25,116 nt of DNA, from NCBI GenBank assembly GCA_900755985.1, contig CAAEIL010000038.1:1-25116 (forward strand), written 5' to 3'. Below are positions 8,046-15,508 of this stretch, in pieces. The translations under genes were made by a program, and so were the position numbers. The DNA is from Bacteroidales bacterium. GTDB taxonomy: Bacteria > Bacteroidota > Bacteroidia > Bacteroidales > Muribaculaceae. Every line of letters starts with the position of its first letter. The stretch's first letter is position 1. The notes beneath the pieces are model-generated. The model was not told the DNA's origin. It saw nothing but the letters and a program-made list of their open reading frames with translations, and searched no databases.

Positions 8046-8069
8046 TCATTGATTCTGATTTATCAATGA
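8046..8069. repeat. Inverted repeat between the transporter and acetyltransferase genes
   Basis: TCATTGAT (8046-8053) and ATCAATGA (8062-8069) form a perfect 8-bp inverted repeat with an 8-nt loop, 32 nt before the acetyltransferase start. There is no T tract, so it could be an operator or a leader hairpin rather than a terminator. Confidence 0.4.
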
Positions 8070-8101
8070 TGATAACAAAACCAATTAGAACATAAGTAAA
8101 T

Positions 8102-8608
8102 ATGGAACGATATGTGTTTCGCGAAGCCGAACTGCGTGATGTTCAGACTATCGGGCGAATTTTTGACGATGCTGTAGCACGCATGCTTTCTGAAGGCAAA
8201 AAGCAATGGAGCGAGACCTATCCCAGAGAGGTCCATGCTCTTGCCGATATGAACCGACATAATGCTTATGTGCTTGAGTTAGATGGCCGGGTTGTCGCCT
8301 ATGGCGCAGTGATTTTCAACGGCGAGCCTGCCTATGACAATCTGGCGGGCGAATGGCTGAGTGATGGTCGCTATGTGGTTGTGCATCGAATGGCAGTAGC
8401 CCGGGATGCACAGAGACAGGGAATTGCGCGTCGCTTCTTCGCTGCCGTCTGCAATCTTGCAAATGCTAAAGGTGTTGCCGCATTCCGTATCGATACCAAT
8501 TTTGACAATGAGCGAATGCTTGGCCTCCTTGATAATCTTGGCTTTGAATATTGTGGCGAGGTAGTATACGAAAGCGGGCATCGCATGGCTTTCGAGAAGC
8601 TTTTGTGA
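8102..8608 (+). CDS. GNAT-family N-acetyltransferase
   Basis: 168 residues. The GNAT acetyl-CoA-binding core is visible: beta strand VVVHRMAVA followed by RDAQRQGIARRFFAAV (the R/Q-x-x-G-x-A pyrophosphate loop) around residues 95-120, then FRIDTNFDNERMLGLLDNLGFEYCGEVVY, the usual motif B region with an N-x-x-M helix and LGF. The N-terminus FREAELRDVQTIGRIFDDA is also typical. The substrate (amino acid, protein N-terminus, antibiotic) cannot be deduced. It is 79 nt from the transporter gene and 124 nt from the MATE gene, and probably a separate transcription unit. Confidence 0.9.
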   Translation: MERYVFREAELRDVQTIGRIFDDAVARMLSEGKKQWSETYPREVHALADMNRHNAYVLELDGRVVAYGAVIFNGEPAYDNLAGEWLSDGRYVVVHRMAVARDAQRQGIARRFFAAVCNLANAKGVAAFRIDTNFDNERMLGLLDNLGFEYCGEVVYESGHRMAFEKLL

Positions 8609-8720
8609 AGAAAGAAAGTCATACCCGGTTTGCTTCGAAGTTATTTTTAAGGTCTTTTCAAACCTCAAGACTTTAAATAACTAAAATGTCTGATATTGAT
8701 GATGATTGTTAAGAAATTTG

Positions 8721-8728
8721 TACCTTTG
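8721..8728 (+). promoter_or_regulatory. -7 box directly before the MATE gene start
   Basis: TACCTTTG is an exact TAnnTTTG match, ending 4 nt before the ATG at 8733. A possible -33 TTG lies at 8696-8698 with a slightly long 22-nt spacer. If this box is used, transcription would begin at or very near the start codon. Confidence 0.5.
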
Positions 8729-8732
8729 CACA

Positions 8733-10100
8733 ATGCAAAGAGACAAACTGGATTTCCGGAATGAGAAAATAAGCAGACTTTTTAGTCTGATGTTTTTTCC
8801 CACACTTGTGGGTATGCTTTTCAATTCGCTGCTGAATATCTGCGACGGTATGTTTGTCGGACATGGTGTCGGCAGTGACGGACTCGCAGCAATTAACATA
8901 GTAGCCCCCGTATTTCTACTTTGCACCGGTGTAGGGCTGATGTTTGGTATCGGCGCTTCGGTGATATGCGGTTTGCGTATGGCCGAGGGCAATGTCAAGG
9001 CTGCTCGGATTATAGCTACACAATCGGTTATTACCGGTTTGGTGATATTTGCTGTCGTTATAGGTCTGTGCCTGTTGTTTTCGCGTCCGTTGCTATCTAT
9101 TCTTGGCTGTAGTGCCGCGCTTGAAACTTATGCCACTGACTATCTGATGTGGTTGTTGCCCGGATTGGTATTCCTATATCTGCAATGTGTCGGTATGATG
9201 TTGATACGTCAGGACGGCGCACCCAAATACGCTATGGCCGTGCAGATTATTTCGGCGGTCCTTAACATATTTCTCGACTGGCTTATGGTATTCCCTTTGA
9301 ACTGGGGGTTAAAAGGAGCCGCCATAGCGACATCAATATCATGTGGTATCGGAGGTATTCTTGTTTTGGTTTATCTTTTTTTCGGCGCACGGACATTAAG
9401 GATTTATCGGCTGAAATTTACAGTAAAGTCAATGAAGTTGACGTTACGCAACATTGGATATATGTCGCATATAGGATTGGCGACGCTGATTGCAGAACTT
9501 TCTATGGGGATAATGATGGTAGCCGGTAACTATATGTTCGGTGAATATCTGGGAGATGCCGGTGTAGCTGCCTTCAGCATAGGCTGTTATCTCTTTCCTA
9601 TAATCTTTTCTATCAACAACGCTGTGGCGCAGGCAGCTCAACCTATAATAAGCTATAATTACGGAGCCGGTATGATGACACGCGTGCGTCAGACACTGCA
9701 TACTTCACTTTTTGCATCATTTGTCTGCGGAGTCCTTGTCACACTATGTCTATATTGCTTTGCTCAATTACTGGCTGCTGTATTCCTTAGCCCCGATGTG
9801 CCGGCCTACGCGTTGGCGGTCAAGGGACTGCCGCTTCTTGGCATATGTGCAGTCTTTTTTGCAATGAATATCACATTCATAGGCTACTATCAGAGTTGTG
9901 AGAAAGCCGGACGATCGATAATTTTTATGTTGCTTCGCGGGGTTGTTTTTCTGGTGCCTCTGTTTGTGTTGCTGCCTTGTGTGTGGGGCGTGAACGGTCT
10001 TTGGCTTGCCATCCCTATGTCCGAGATATTGACGCTCATTGTTATTGTTTTATCCTATTTCTTCAATAATCGTCCGCGACGCATATCCTCAGCCGCTTAA
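8733..10100 (+). CDS. MATE family efflux transporter
   Basis: 455 residues from the ATG at 8733 (MQRDKLDFRNEKISRLF). About twelve hydrophobic segments in two six-helix halves, with MATE-typical stretches: FFPTLVGMLFNSLLNICDGMFVGHGVGSDGLAAINIV near the start, the paired-half counterpart GDAGVAAFSIGCYLFPIIFSINNAVAQAAQPIISYNYGAG in the second half, and a loop RIYRLKF between halves. MATE proteins expel cationic drugs or metabolites with Na+ or H+ coupling; the substrate is not predictable here. A start 27 nt upstream (8706) would place the promoter box inside the gene and add residues unlike the family, so I prefer 8733. Confidence 0.94.
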   Translation: MQRDKLDFRNEKISRLFSLMFFPTLVGMLFNSLLNICDGMFVGHGVGSDGLAAINIVAPVFLLCTGVGLMFGIGASVICGLRMAEGNVKAARIIATQSVITGLVIFAVVIGLCLLFSRPLLSILGCSAALETYATDYLMWLLPGLVFLYLQCVGMMLIRQDGAPKYAMAVQIISAVLNIFLDWLMVFPLNWGLKGAAIATSISCGIGGILVLVYLFFGARTLRIYRLKFTVKSMKLTLRNIGYMSHIGLATLIAELSMGIMMVAGNYMFGEYLGDAGVAAFSIGCYLFPIIFSINNAVAQAAQPIISYNYGAGMMTRVRQTLHTSLFASFVCGVLVTLCLYCFAQLLAAVFLSPDVPAYALAVKGLPLLGICAVFFAMNITFIGYYQSCEKAGRSIIFMLLRGVVFLVPLFVLLPCVWGVNGLWLAIPMSEILTLIVIVLSYFFNNRPRRISSAA

Positions 10101-10429
10101 TATACAGACCTACAGGCTCGTTAAAGTCTTTGTCGTGGGGTGAATGTGCGCCAACACAGGCATGTCGTGAATAAAATGGCATAAGATGAAACGGTATCTT
10201 GAATTAATCTGATTTTAATCCATTTGACGAATGTCCACATTTATCGAAAGTCTGTAGCTTGATGTGCCTCTGGACCTGTATCGGAGAATCGGAGAATGTA
10301 TCACTTTTGTCGGTCATTTTCTTTGGCATATCGAACTTATTGGCTAAATTTGCGGTATATTTGGTTTTGGCCAGCATTTTCGGGACCGTCAGAACATTCC
10401 GGCGGCGTCTATCATTGTTTATTTGCATT
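10101..10429. other. Gene-free leader region of sppA
   Basis: About 330 nt. I see no convincing terminator after the MATE gene. A short tandem repeat (ATCGGAGA twice) lies near 10280. The sppA promoter is at 10322-10352. The open frame that reads from 10259 into sppA spans this promoter and is not credible as coding upstream of 10430. Confidence 0.6.
10322..10352 (+). promoter_or_regulatory. Promoter of the sppA-lpxK-PNP-thiL cluster
   Basis: TTTG at 10322-10325, exactly 19 nt, then TAAATTTG at 10345-10352: a full consensus match. A second exact -7 box, TATATTTG, follows at 10356-10363 without a matched -33. The leader to the ATG at 10430 would be about 70 nt. Confidence 0.7.
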
Positions 10430-12229
10430 ATGCTTAAAAAGTTTTTCATATCATTTTTGGGTTCGATGGCTGCCATTTGGCTATCGGCAATTTTGTTTTT
10501 CGTTGCAATCATAGTTGCAATAATCTTTGCGATAGGTTCGTTTGCTACAGGATCCGAAATCAAGTCGAATAGTATACTTTGGCTTAACCTCCACGGTGAA
10601 ATTGCTGAAAGGCAGTCAGTACCAAATGTTCAGGAACTCCTTAGCGATAATTTCGATGTCACGGTGCCGACACTTTCCGATATGTTGCAGGCTATTCGTT
10701 TGGCCGCCACCGATGCCAATATTGATGGCATTTACATAGACTGCGGTGATTCCTATCTCGGTTATGCCTCGCGTCGCGAACTTGTTCAGGCTATCGAAGA
10801 ATTTAAGAAGAGCGGTAAATGGGTGTATGCTTATGGCGATAACTACGACCAGGGTAACTACATGGTCGCATCTGCTGCAACAAGCATATACATCAACCCT
10901 CTGGGCAATGTCGACATTCACGGCATTTCATCGTCGACTCCATTCTTTAAGAACGCTCTTGACAAGCTTGGCGTCTCGGTCCAGGTTTTCAAGGTCGGAC
11001 AGTTCAAGAGTGCGGTCGAACCGTTCCTGCTAAACGAGATATCCGAGCCTGCACGCCTTCAGACTCAGGTTTACATTGACTCGGTATGGAATGAAGTTTC
11101 TGGACTCATTGCCTCAAATCTCAAAATTGAGCAGGCCAAGATTAAAGCGCTTGCCGATACAATGCTCGTTCAGTACGATACCCAGTTCCTTAAAGAGAAT
11201 AAACTTGTAGACGAAATATGTTATCGCCGGGTCTTTGAAAACAAACTGCGCAGTCTTACTAAGATTGACGAAGACGAAGACCTGCATCTCGTAACACCGG
11301 CCGAATATCTTGCCTGCAACAACGTGGCACTCGACGCTCCTTCTCCGGCCGATGACCACATAGCTGTCCTGTATGCTCTGGGCGACATCACCGACAACAC
11401 CGGTGATGGCATTGTCGCTGCGACTATGGTGCCTGAAATATTGAAACTTGCCGACGATGATAACGTCAAAGGCCTTGTACTCCGTGTTAACTCGGGTGGT
11501 GGTAGCGCCTTCGCTTCCGAACAGATTTGGGAGGCTCTCGAATACTTTAAGAAACAAAACAAGCCGTTCTATGTTTCTATGGGCGACTATGCTGCCTCGG
11601 GCGGTTATTACATATCCTGCGGTGCCGACCGGATATTCTGTGACGCAGAAACACTTACCGGCTCAATAGGTATCTTTGGCATGATTCCCTGTATACAAGG
11701 TTTGCTCAACAATCATCTTGGTGTCAACATCAGCACAGTTACCACCAACGCCAACGCCGCATTCCCGCAGATTACTCAGCCTATGACCGAAAAGCAGATG
11801 GCAGCCATGCAGACTTCTGTCGAACAGGGTTATGACCTGTTCACAAAACGAGTAGCCGCCGGACGCAAAATGAAACAGGAGCAGGTATTCAAGATAGCCG
11901 AAGGCCGAATTTGGGACGGCCGTAGCGCGTTACGTCTCGGCCTTGTTGACGAGATTGGCTCGCTCGAACAAGCTATTGCCGCTATTGCTGCCAAAACAAA
12001 ACTCGAAACTTCGCAAGTGGTATATTACCCCGAACTGAACATGTCGCCTTTTGAGGCTTTGCTTTATGAAATATCCAGCAAACCTTCGCAAATGACATTG
12101 CTTAATTCCAGACCGCTCGAAATCGAAGGTATAGCTCCGGGTGATATCAGCCGTTGCATCGTAGCAATTCGGCGCATGGTATCATGCTCAGAAGTTCAGG
12201 CACGGATGGAAGACCTCCGTCTCGAATAA
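10430..12229 (+). CDS. sppA: Signal peptide peptidase SppA, 67K type
   Basis: 599 residues from the ATG at 10430 (MLKKFFISFLGSM). One N-terminal membrane anchor (about 12-38), then two tandem SppA (ClpP/crotonase-fold) domains as in the long E. coli-type enzyme. The Ser/Lys dyad is visible: Lys193 in GQFKSAVEPF of the N-terminal domain and Ser390 in DYAASGGYYIS of the C-terminal domain. LRVNSGGGSAFASEQI (about 351-366) and TGSIGIFGMIPC (about 410-421) are also family-typical. It cleaves left-over signal peptides in the membrane, with the active site on the periplasmic side. First gene of a same-strand series with lpxK, a purine nucleoside phosphorylase and thiL, at 71-81-nt gaps. Confidence 0.95.
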   Translation: MLKKFFISFLGSMAAIWLSAILFFVAIIVAIIFAIGSFATGSEIKSNSILWLNLHGEIAERQSVPNVQELLSDNFDVTVPTLSDMLQAIRLAATDANIDGIYIDCGDSYLGYASRRELVQAIEEFKKSGKWVYAYGDNYDQGNYMVASAATSIYINPLGNVDIHGISSSTPFFKNALDKLGVSVQVFKVGQFKSAVEPFLLNEISEPARLQTQVYIDSVWNEVSGLIASNLKIEQAKIKALADTMLVQYDTQFLKENKLVDEICYRRVFENKLRSLTKIDEDEDLHLVTPAEYLACNNVALDAPSPADDHIAVLYALGDITDNTGDGIVAATMVPEILKLADDDNVKGLVLRVNSGGGSAFASEQIWEALEYFKKQNKPFYVSMGDYAASGGYYISCGADRIFCDAETLTGSIGIFGMIPCIQGLLNNHLGVNISTVTTNANAAFPQITQPMTEKQMAAMQTSVEQGYDLFTKRVAAGRKMKQEQVFKIAEGRIWDGRSALRLGLVDEIGSLEQAIAAIAAKTKLETSQVVYYPELNMSPFEALLYEISSKPSQMTLLNSRPLEIEGIAPGDISRCIVAIRRMVSCSEVQARMEDLRLE

Positions 12230-12237
12230 TCTCTGTC

Positions 12238-12263
12238 GGCTAACATAAAAGGCTAACATAAAA
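12238..12263. repeat. 13-bp perfect tandem duplication in the sppA-lpxK gap
   Basis: GGCTAACATAAAA is present twice back to back at 12238-12250 and 12251-12263, beginning 8 nt after the sppA stop. It looks like a recent slippage duplication. Confidence 0.85.
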
Positions 12264-12300
12264 CATATATAAGTCCAGTCCGAACAACCACCAAACAATC

Positions 12301-13407
12301 ATGAGCAAGAAAGAACAATCGCTACCGGCAAAAATACTACTTCTGCCCTTGTCCAAAGTATACGGCATGGTCACTTCTTTGCGCAACAACATGTTCGATT
12401 GGAAAATTCTCAAACAGCACGAATTCAGCATACCCACAATATCCATAGGCAATATTTCGGCCGGAGGTACAGGCAAAACCCCGCATACCGAATATCTTGT
12501 CGGCGCACTGCGTAACGACTATAATATCGCAGTCCTGTCGCGCGGATATAAGCGCGCAACATCAGGCTTTGTCCTGGCGACACCTCATTCCACGCCCAGG
12601 GATATTGGCGACGAAGCTTATCAGGTATACCACAAGTTCGGTCGCAAGATTGTCGTTGCCGTATGCGAGGACCGTGTCAAAGGCATCGAACGCATACTTC
12701 AGACCAATCCCGAAATCAACTTGATAATACTTGACGATGCTTTCCAGCATCGATATGTCAAGCCGACGCTGTCGATAGTACTCACCGAATTCAAAGAACC
12801 ATTCTTCCGTGACGACCTTCTGCCTTACGGTCGGCTCCGCGAGTCGCCTAAGAGCAAAGAGCGTGCCGATATTGTTGTCGTCACTAAATGCCCCGATGGC
12901 ATTAAGCCGATAACATTCAGAACCTTCGAGAAAGACCTTGACCTGCGGCCTCATCAAAGCCTGTTCTACTCTCGCTTCAGTTATGACACTCCGCGTCCTA
13001 TTTTCCGCGACAAATGCCGCCGTACCGCCGAACTTGACCGGCTGGGTGAGGACGATGTCATACTCGCTGTTTGTGGAATAGGAAACCCCAAGCCCTTCCT
13101 GAGGTATGTCAAAAGTTTCAGACCACGTGTCAAGGTCAATGTTTTCAATGACCACCATGAATACACACGCAAGGACCTGGAGATGATTCTCGAACGCTTC
13201 AACGAAATGAAGGGTACTCGGAAAATTATTCTTACAACCGAAAAAGACGCTGTGCGGCTTCTCAACAACCCATATTTCCCTCCCGAACTCAAGCCATACA
13301 TATATTTTGTACCGGTATATGTTGACTTCTTCAGAGGCGAGAGTGACTCGTTCAGCAATACAGTTGCCAAACTGCTTAACGAACGCACCGCCCATTCACG
13401 GCATTGA
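12301..13407 (+). CDS. lpxK: Tetraacyldisaccharide 4'-kinase LpxK
   Basis: 368 residues. It phosphorylates the 4' position of the lipid A disaccharide precursor at the inner membrane. The Walker A loop GNISAGGTGKTP (50-61) is present, with VLSRGYKR (78-85), DDAFQHR (145-151) and DDLLPYGRLRE, all conserved in LpxK. The N-terminal hydrophobic stretch (LPAKILLLPLSKVYGMVTSLRN) is the membrane-association helix. The C-terminal half, with FNDHHEYTRKDL and ILTTEKDAVRL, is also family-typical. No truncation or missing key residue is seen. 71 nt after sppA and 71 nt before the next start. Confidence 0.97.
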   Translation: MSKKEQSLPAKILLLPLSKVYGMVTSLRNNMFDWKILKQHEFSIPTISIGNISAGGTGKTPHTEYLVGALRNDYNIAVLSRGYKRATSGFVLATPHSTPRDIGDEAYQVYHKFGRKIVVAVCEDRVKGIERILQTNPEINLIILDDAFQHRYVKPTLSIVLTEFKEPFFRDDLLPYGRLRESPKSKERADIVVVTKCPDGIKPITFRTFEKDLDLRPHQSLFYSRFSYDTPRPIFRDKCRRTAELDRLGEDDVILAVCGIGNPKPFLRYVKSFRPRVKVNVFNDHHEYTRKDLEMILERFNEMKGTRKIILTTEKDAVRLLNNPYFPPELKPYIYFVPVYVDFFRGESDSFSNTVAKLLNERTAHSRH

Positions 13408-13478
13408 AATTAAAAATCACACACCGAATCAACCAAAACAACATAACTGACGTTAATACCATAAAACTCATACTAACT

Positions 13479-14294
13479 ATGCTCGAAAAAATCAAACAGA
13501 CTGCCGACTACCTGAAAGCTCAGGTAAAAGGCGATATGCCACGTCTGGCTATTATTCTCGGTTCCGGACTCGGAAACCTTGGCGACCATATCGAAGACAA
13601 ACAGGTAATCGCATATAAAGATATTCCCAATTTCCCCGTATCAACAGTCGAAGGCCACAAAGGCAACCTTATTTTCGGCACACTCAATGGCCGCCGCGTG
13701 ATAGCAATGCAGGGTCGCTTCCACTATTACGAAGGTTATGACATGAAAGCCGTAACTTTCCCCGTGCGAGTTTTCCGCGCTCTTGGCGTCGATACTATTT
13801 TCGTATCTAACGCAGCCGGCGGTATGAACAAAGAATTCAAAGTCGGCGACGTCATGATTATCACCGACCATATCAACCTCTTCCCTGAAAATCCTCTCCG
13901 CGGCAAGAACTACAATGAACTCGGTACGCGCTTCCCGGCAATGACCGAAGCATACAACCGCGAATTTATCAAAATCGCCGATAAGATAGCCGATGAAAAA
14001 GGCCTGCGCCTTATGCACGGCGTATATGTCGGCACTACCGGACCTACATTCGAAACTCCGGCCGAATACGAATACTTCCGTGTAATCGGCGGCGACGCTG
14101 TAGGCATGTCCACCGTTCCCGAAGTCATTGTTGCCAATCACGCAGGCATGAAGGTATTTGGTGTCTCTGTAATCACCGACCTCGGCGGTAAGGATATCCT
14201 TATTCCCCCGAGCCACGAAGAAGTGCAGCAGGCTGCCACAAACGCCGCTCCGACAATGGTTGCCCTTATCAAAGAAATGGTAGCCCGCGTCTGA
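13479..14294 (+). CDS. punA: Purine nucleoside phosphorylase (trimeric, PNP/MTAP class)
   Basis: 271 residues from the ATG at 13479 (MLEKIKQTADYLKAQ), the normal length. It cleaves purine nucleosides with phosphate to base and (deoxy)ribose-1-phosphate for salvage. Motifs: ILGSGLGNLGD (phosphate loop), IPNFPVSTVEGHKG, MQGRFHYYEGYDMKAVTFPVRV, VSNAAGGMN, GDVMIITDHINLFPENPL, VYVGTTGPTFETPAEYEYFRVIGGDAVGMSTVPEVIVANHAGM and SVITDLGGKD, the last carrying the base-binding region with Asp rather than the Asn of mammalian PNP. An upstream TTG at 13404 overlapping the lpxK stop would extend the frame, but the extension is not family-like. The gene symbol follows common use for this class. Confidence 0.94.
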   Translation: MLEKIKQTADYLKAQVKGDMPRLAIILGSGLGNLGDHIEDKQVIAYKDIPNFPVSTVEGHKGNLIFGTLNGRRVIAMQGRFHYYEGYDMKAVTFPVRVFRALGVDTIFVSNAAGGMNKEFKVGDVMIITDHINLFPENPLRGKNYNELGTRFPAMTEAYNREFIKIADKIADEKGLRLMHGVYVGTTGPTFETPAEYEYFRVIGGDAVGMSTVPEVIVANHAGMKVFGVSVITDLGGKDILIPPSHEEVQQAATNAAPTMVALIKEMVARV

Positions 14295-14315
14295 TTGTAC
14301 CATAACCAATTCTAC

Positions 14316-14353
14316 ATCCGGATAATCAGTTGTCAAGGCAGCGTTATCCGGAT
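14316..14353 (+). terminator. Hairpin between the phosphorylase gene and thiL
   Basis: ATCCGGATAA (14316-14325) and TTATCCGGAT (14344-14353) are a perfect 10-bp inverted repeat with an 18-nt loop, followed by TTAATTT. It could be a leaky terminator or attenuator ahead of thiL, which starts 22 nt later. Confidence 0.6.
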
Positions 14354-14375
14354 TTAATTTAATAGTTACTCATCC

Positions 14376-15398
14376 ATGACTGAAATATCACAGCTTGGCG
14401 AGTTCGGTCTTATTGATCGCCTTACAGCCGGATTGAAAAACATTAACGAATCGACCGAAAAGTCGGTTGGCGATGATGCTGCCGTCCTTTCATATCCCGA
14501 TAGCAGAATACTCATCACCACAGACCTTTTGCTCGAAGGAGTCCATTTTGACCTGACGTATGTCCCGCTTAAGCATCTGGGCTACAAGGCTGTCGCTGTC
14601 AACCTGTCGGACATCTATGCCATGAACGGCACTCCGAGGCAGATTACGGTATCGTTAGGCATCTCTAAACGCTTTGCAGTCGAGCACATTGACGAACTTT
14701 ATGCTGGCATGCGTCTGGCATGCGAACGTTATGGCGTCGACATAGTAGGCGGTGACACCACGGCATCCCGTCAGGGTCTTGTCATCTCCATCACAGCCAT
14801 CGGTGAAGCAAAGGCCGACGAAATTGTCGGACGCGACGGCGCTCACGATACCGATCTCATCTGTGTAAGCGGCGACCTTGGTGCGGCATACATGGGCTTG
14901 CAGTTGCTCGAGCGCGAAAAAATAGCTTCTGCCGGGCAGAAAGATTTTGTGCCGGACTTCAAGGGCAAAGAGTACCTTGTCGAACGGCAACTTAAACCCG
15001 AACCCCGACGAGATATTATCGAGGCCTTGCGCAAAAACGAAATAAAACCGACGGCCATGATGGACATTTCGGATGGTCTTTCGTCCGAACTTTTGCATAT
15101 TTGCAAAGCTTCGCATACCGGCTGCAGGATATACGAAGACCGTATTCCAATTGACTATCAAACTGCTGTCATGGCCGAAGAAGTGAATATGAACCTGGTA
15201 ACAGCCGCTTTGAACGGCGGCGAGGATTACGAACTGCTGTTCACTGTGCCTTTGGCCGATTTCGAGCGTGTATCCAAAATCGAAGGCGTGCGCGTAATAG
15301 GTCACATCACACGCGAAGACCTTGGCTGCGCTATGATAACACGCGATGGCGAAAGCGAAATCCCCCTTCGTGCCCAGGGTTTCAATCCACTTTCTTGA
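14376..15398 (+). CDS. thiL: Thiamine-monophosphate kinase ThiL
   Basis: 340 residues. It phosphorylates thiamine monophosphate to thiamine pyrophosphate, the last step of the pathway. AIR-synthase/PurM-like fold motifs in order: SVGDDAAVLSYP, TTDLLLEGVHFDL, KAVAVNLSDIYAMNGTP, DIVGGDTTAS, VSGDLGAAYMGLQLL, MMDISDGLSSELLHI and LNGGEDYELLFTVP. All metal- and ATP-binding aspartates expected for ThiL are present. No other thi gene and no TPP riboswitch is visible around it. It ends the sppA cluster; the terminator at 15440-15479 follows. Confidence 0.96.
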   Translation: MTEISQLGEFGLIDRLTAGLKNINESTEKSVGDDAAVLSYPDSRILITTDLLLEGVHFDLTYVPLKHLGYKAVAVNLSDIYAMNGTPRQITVSLGISKRFAVEHIDELYAGMRLACERYGVDIVGGDTTASRQGLVISITAIGEAKADEIVGRDGAHDTDLICVSGDLGAAYMGLQLLEREKIASAGQKDFVPDFKGKEYLVERQLKPEPRRDIIEALRKNEIKPTAMMDISDGLSSELLHICKASHTGCRIYEDRIPIDYQTAVMAEEVNMNLVTAALNGGEDYELLFTVPLADFERVSKIEGVRVIGHITREDLGCAMITRDGESEIPLRAQGFNPLS

Positions 15399-15439
15399 AA
15401 ACAGTTATTGAGGGGCAACCCCATATCGTTCGTCCGTAA

Positions 15440-15479
15440 AAATTAATCGCACTCCCGATTCCGGGGGTGCGATTAATTT
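15440..15479. terminator. Bidirectional terminator between convergent thiL and the GHL10 gene
   Basis: AAATTAATCGCAC (15440-15452) pairs perfectly with GTGCGATTAATTT (15467-15479); the stem extends through a T-G wobble and three C-G pairs to 17 bp with a 6-nt loop. A/T-rich flanks on both sides serve transcripts from either direction. Confidence 0.9.
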
Positions 15480-15508
15480 GGGAATTTATCAGGTTTTGTA
15501 GTGATGCC

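Noticed and set aside
10259..10429. 57-residue N-terminal extension of SppA
   Set aside because: It spans a consensus promoter; the ATG at 10430 gives the usual basic n-region and membrane anchor.
10204..10563. 119-codon minus-strand frame antisense to the sppA leader and start
   Set aside because: Lies opposite a consensus promoter and the conserved start of sppA, with composition of a shadow frame.
14295..14375. Possible TPP riboswitch before thiL
   Set aside because: The gap holds a simple 10-bp hairpin only; no THI-box conserved segments (such as CTGAGA or ACCTGATC) are present.
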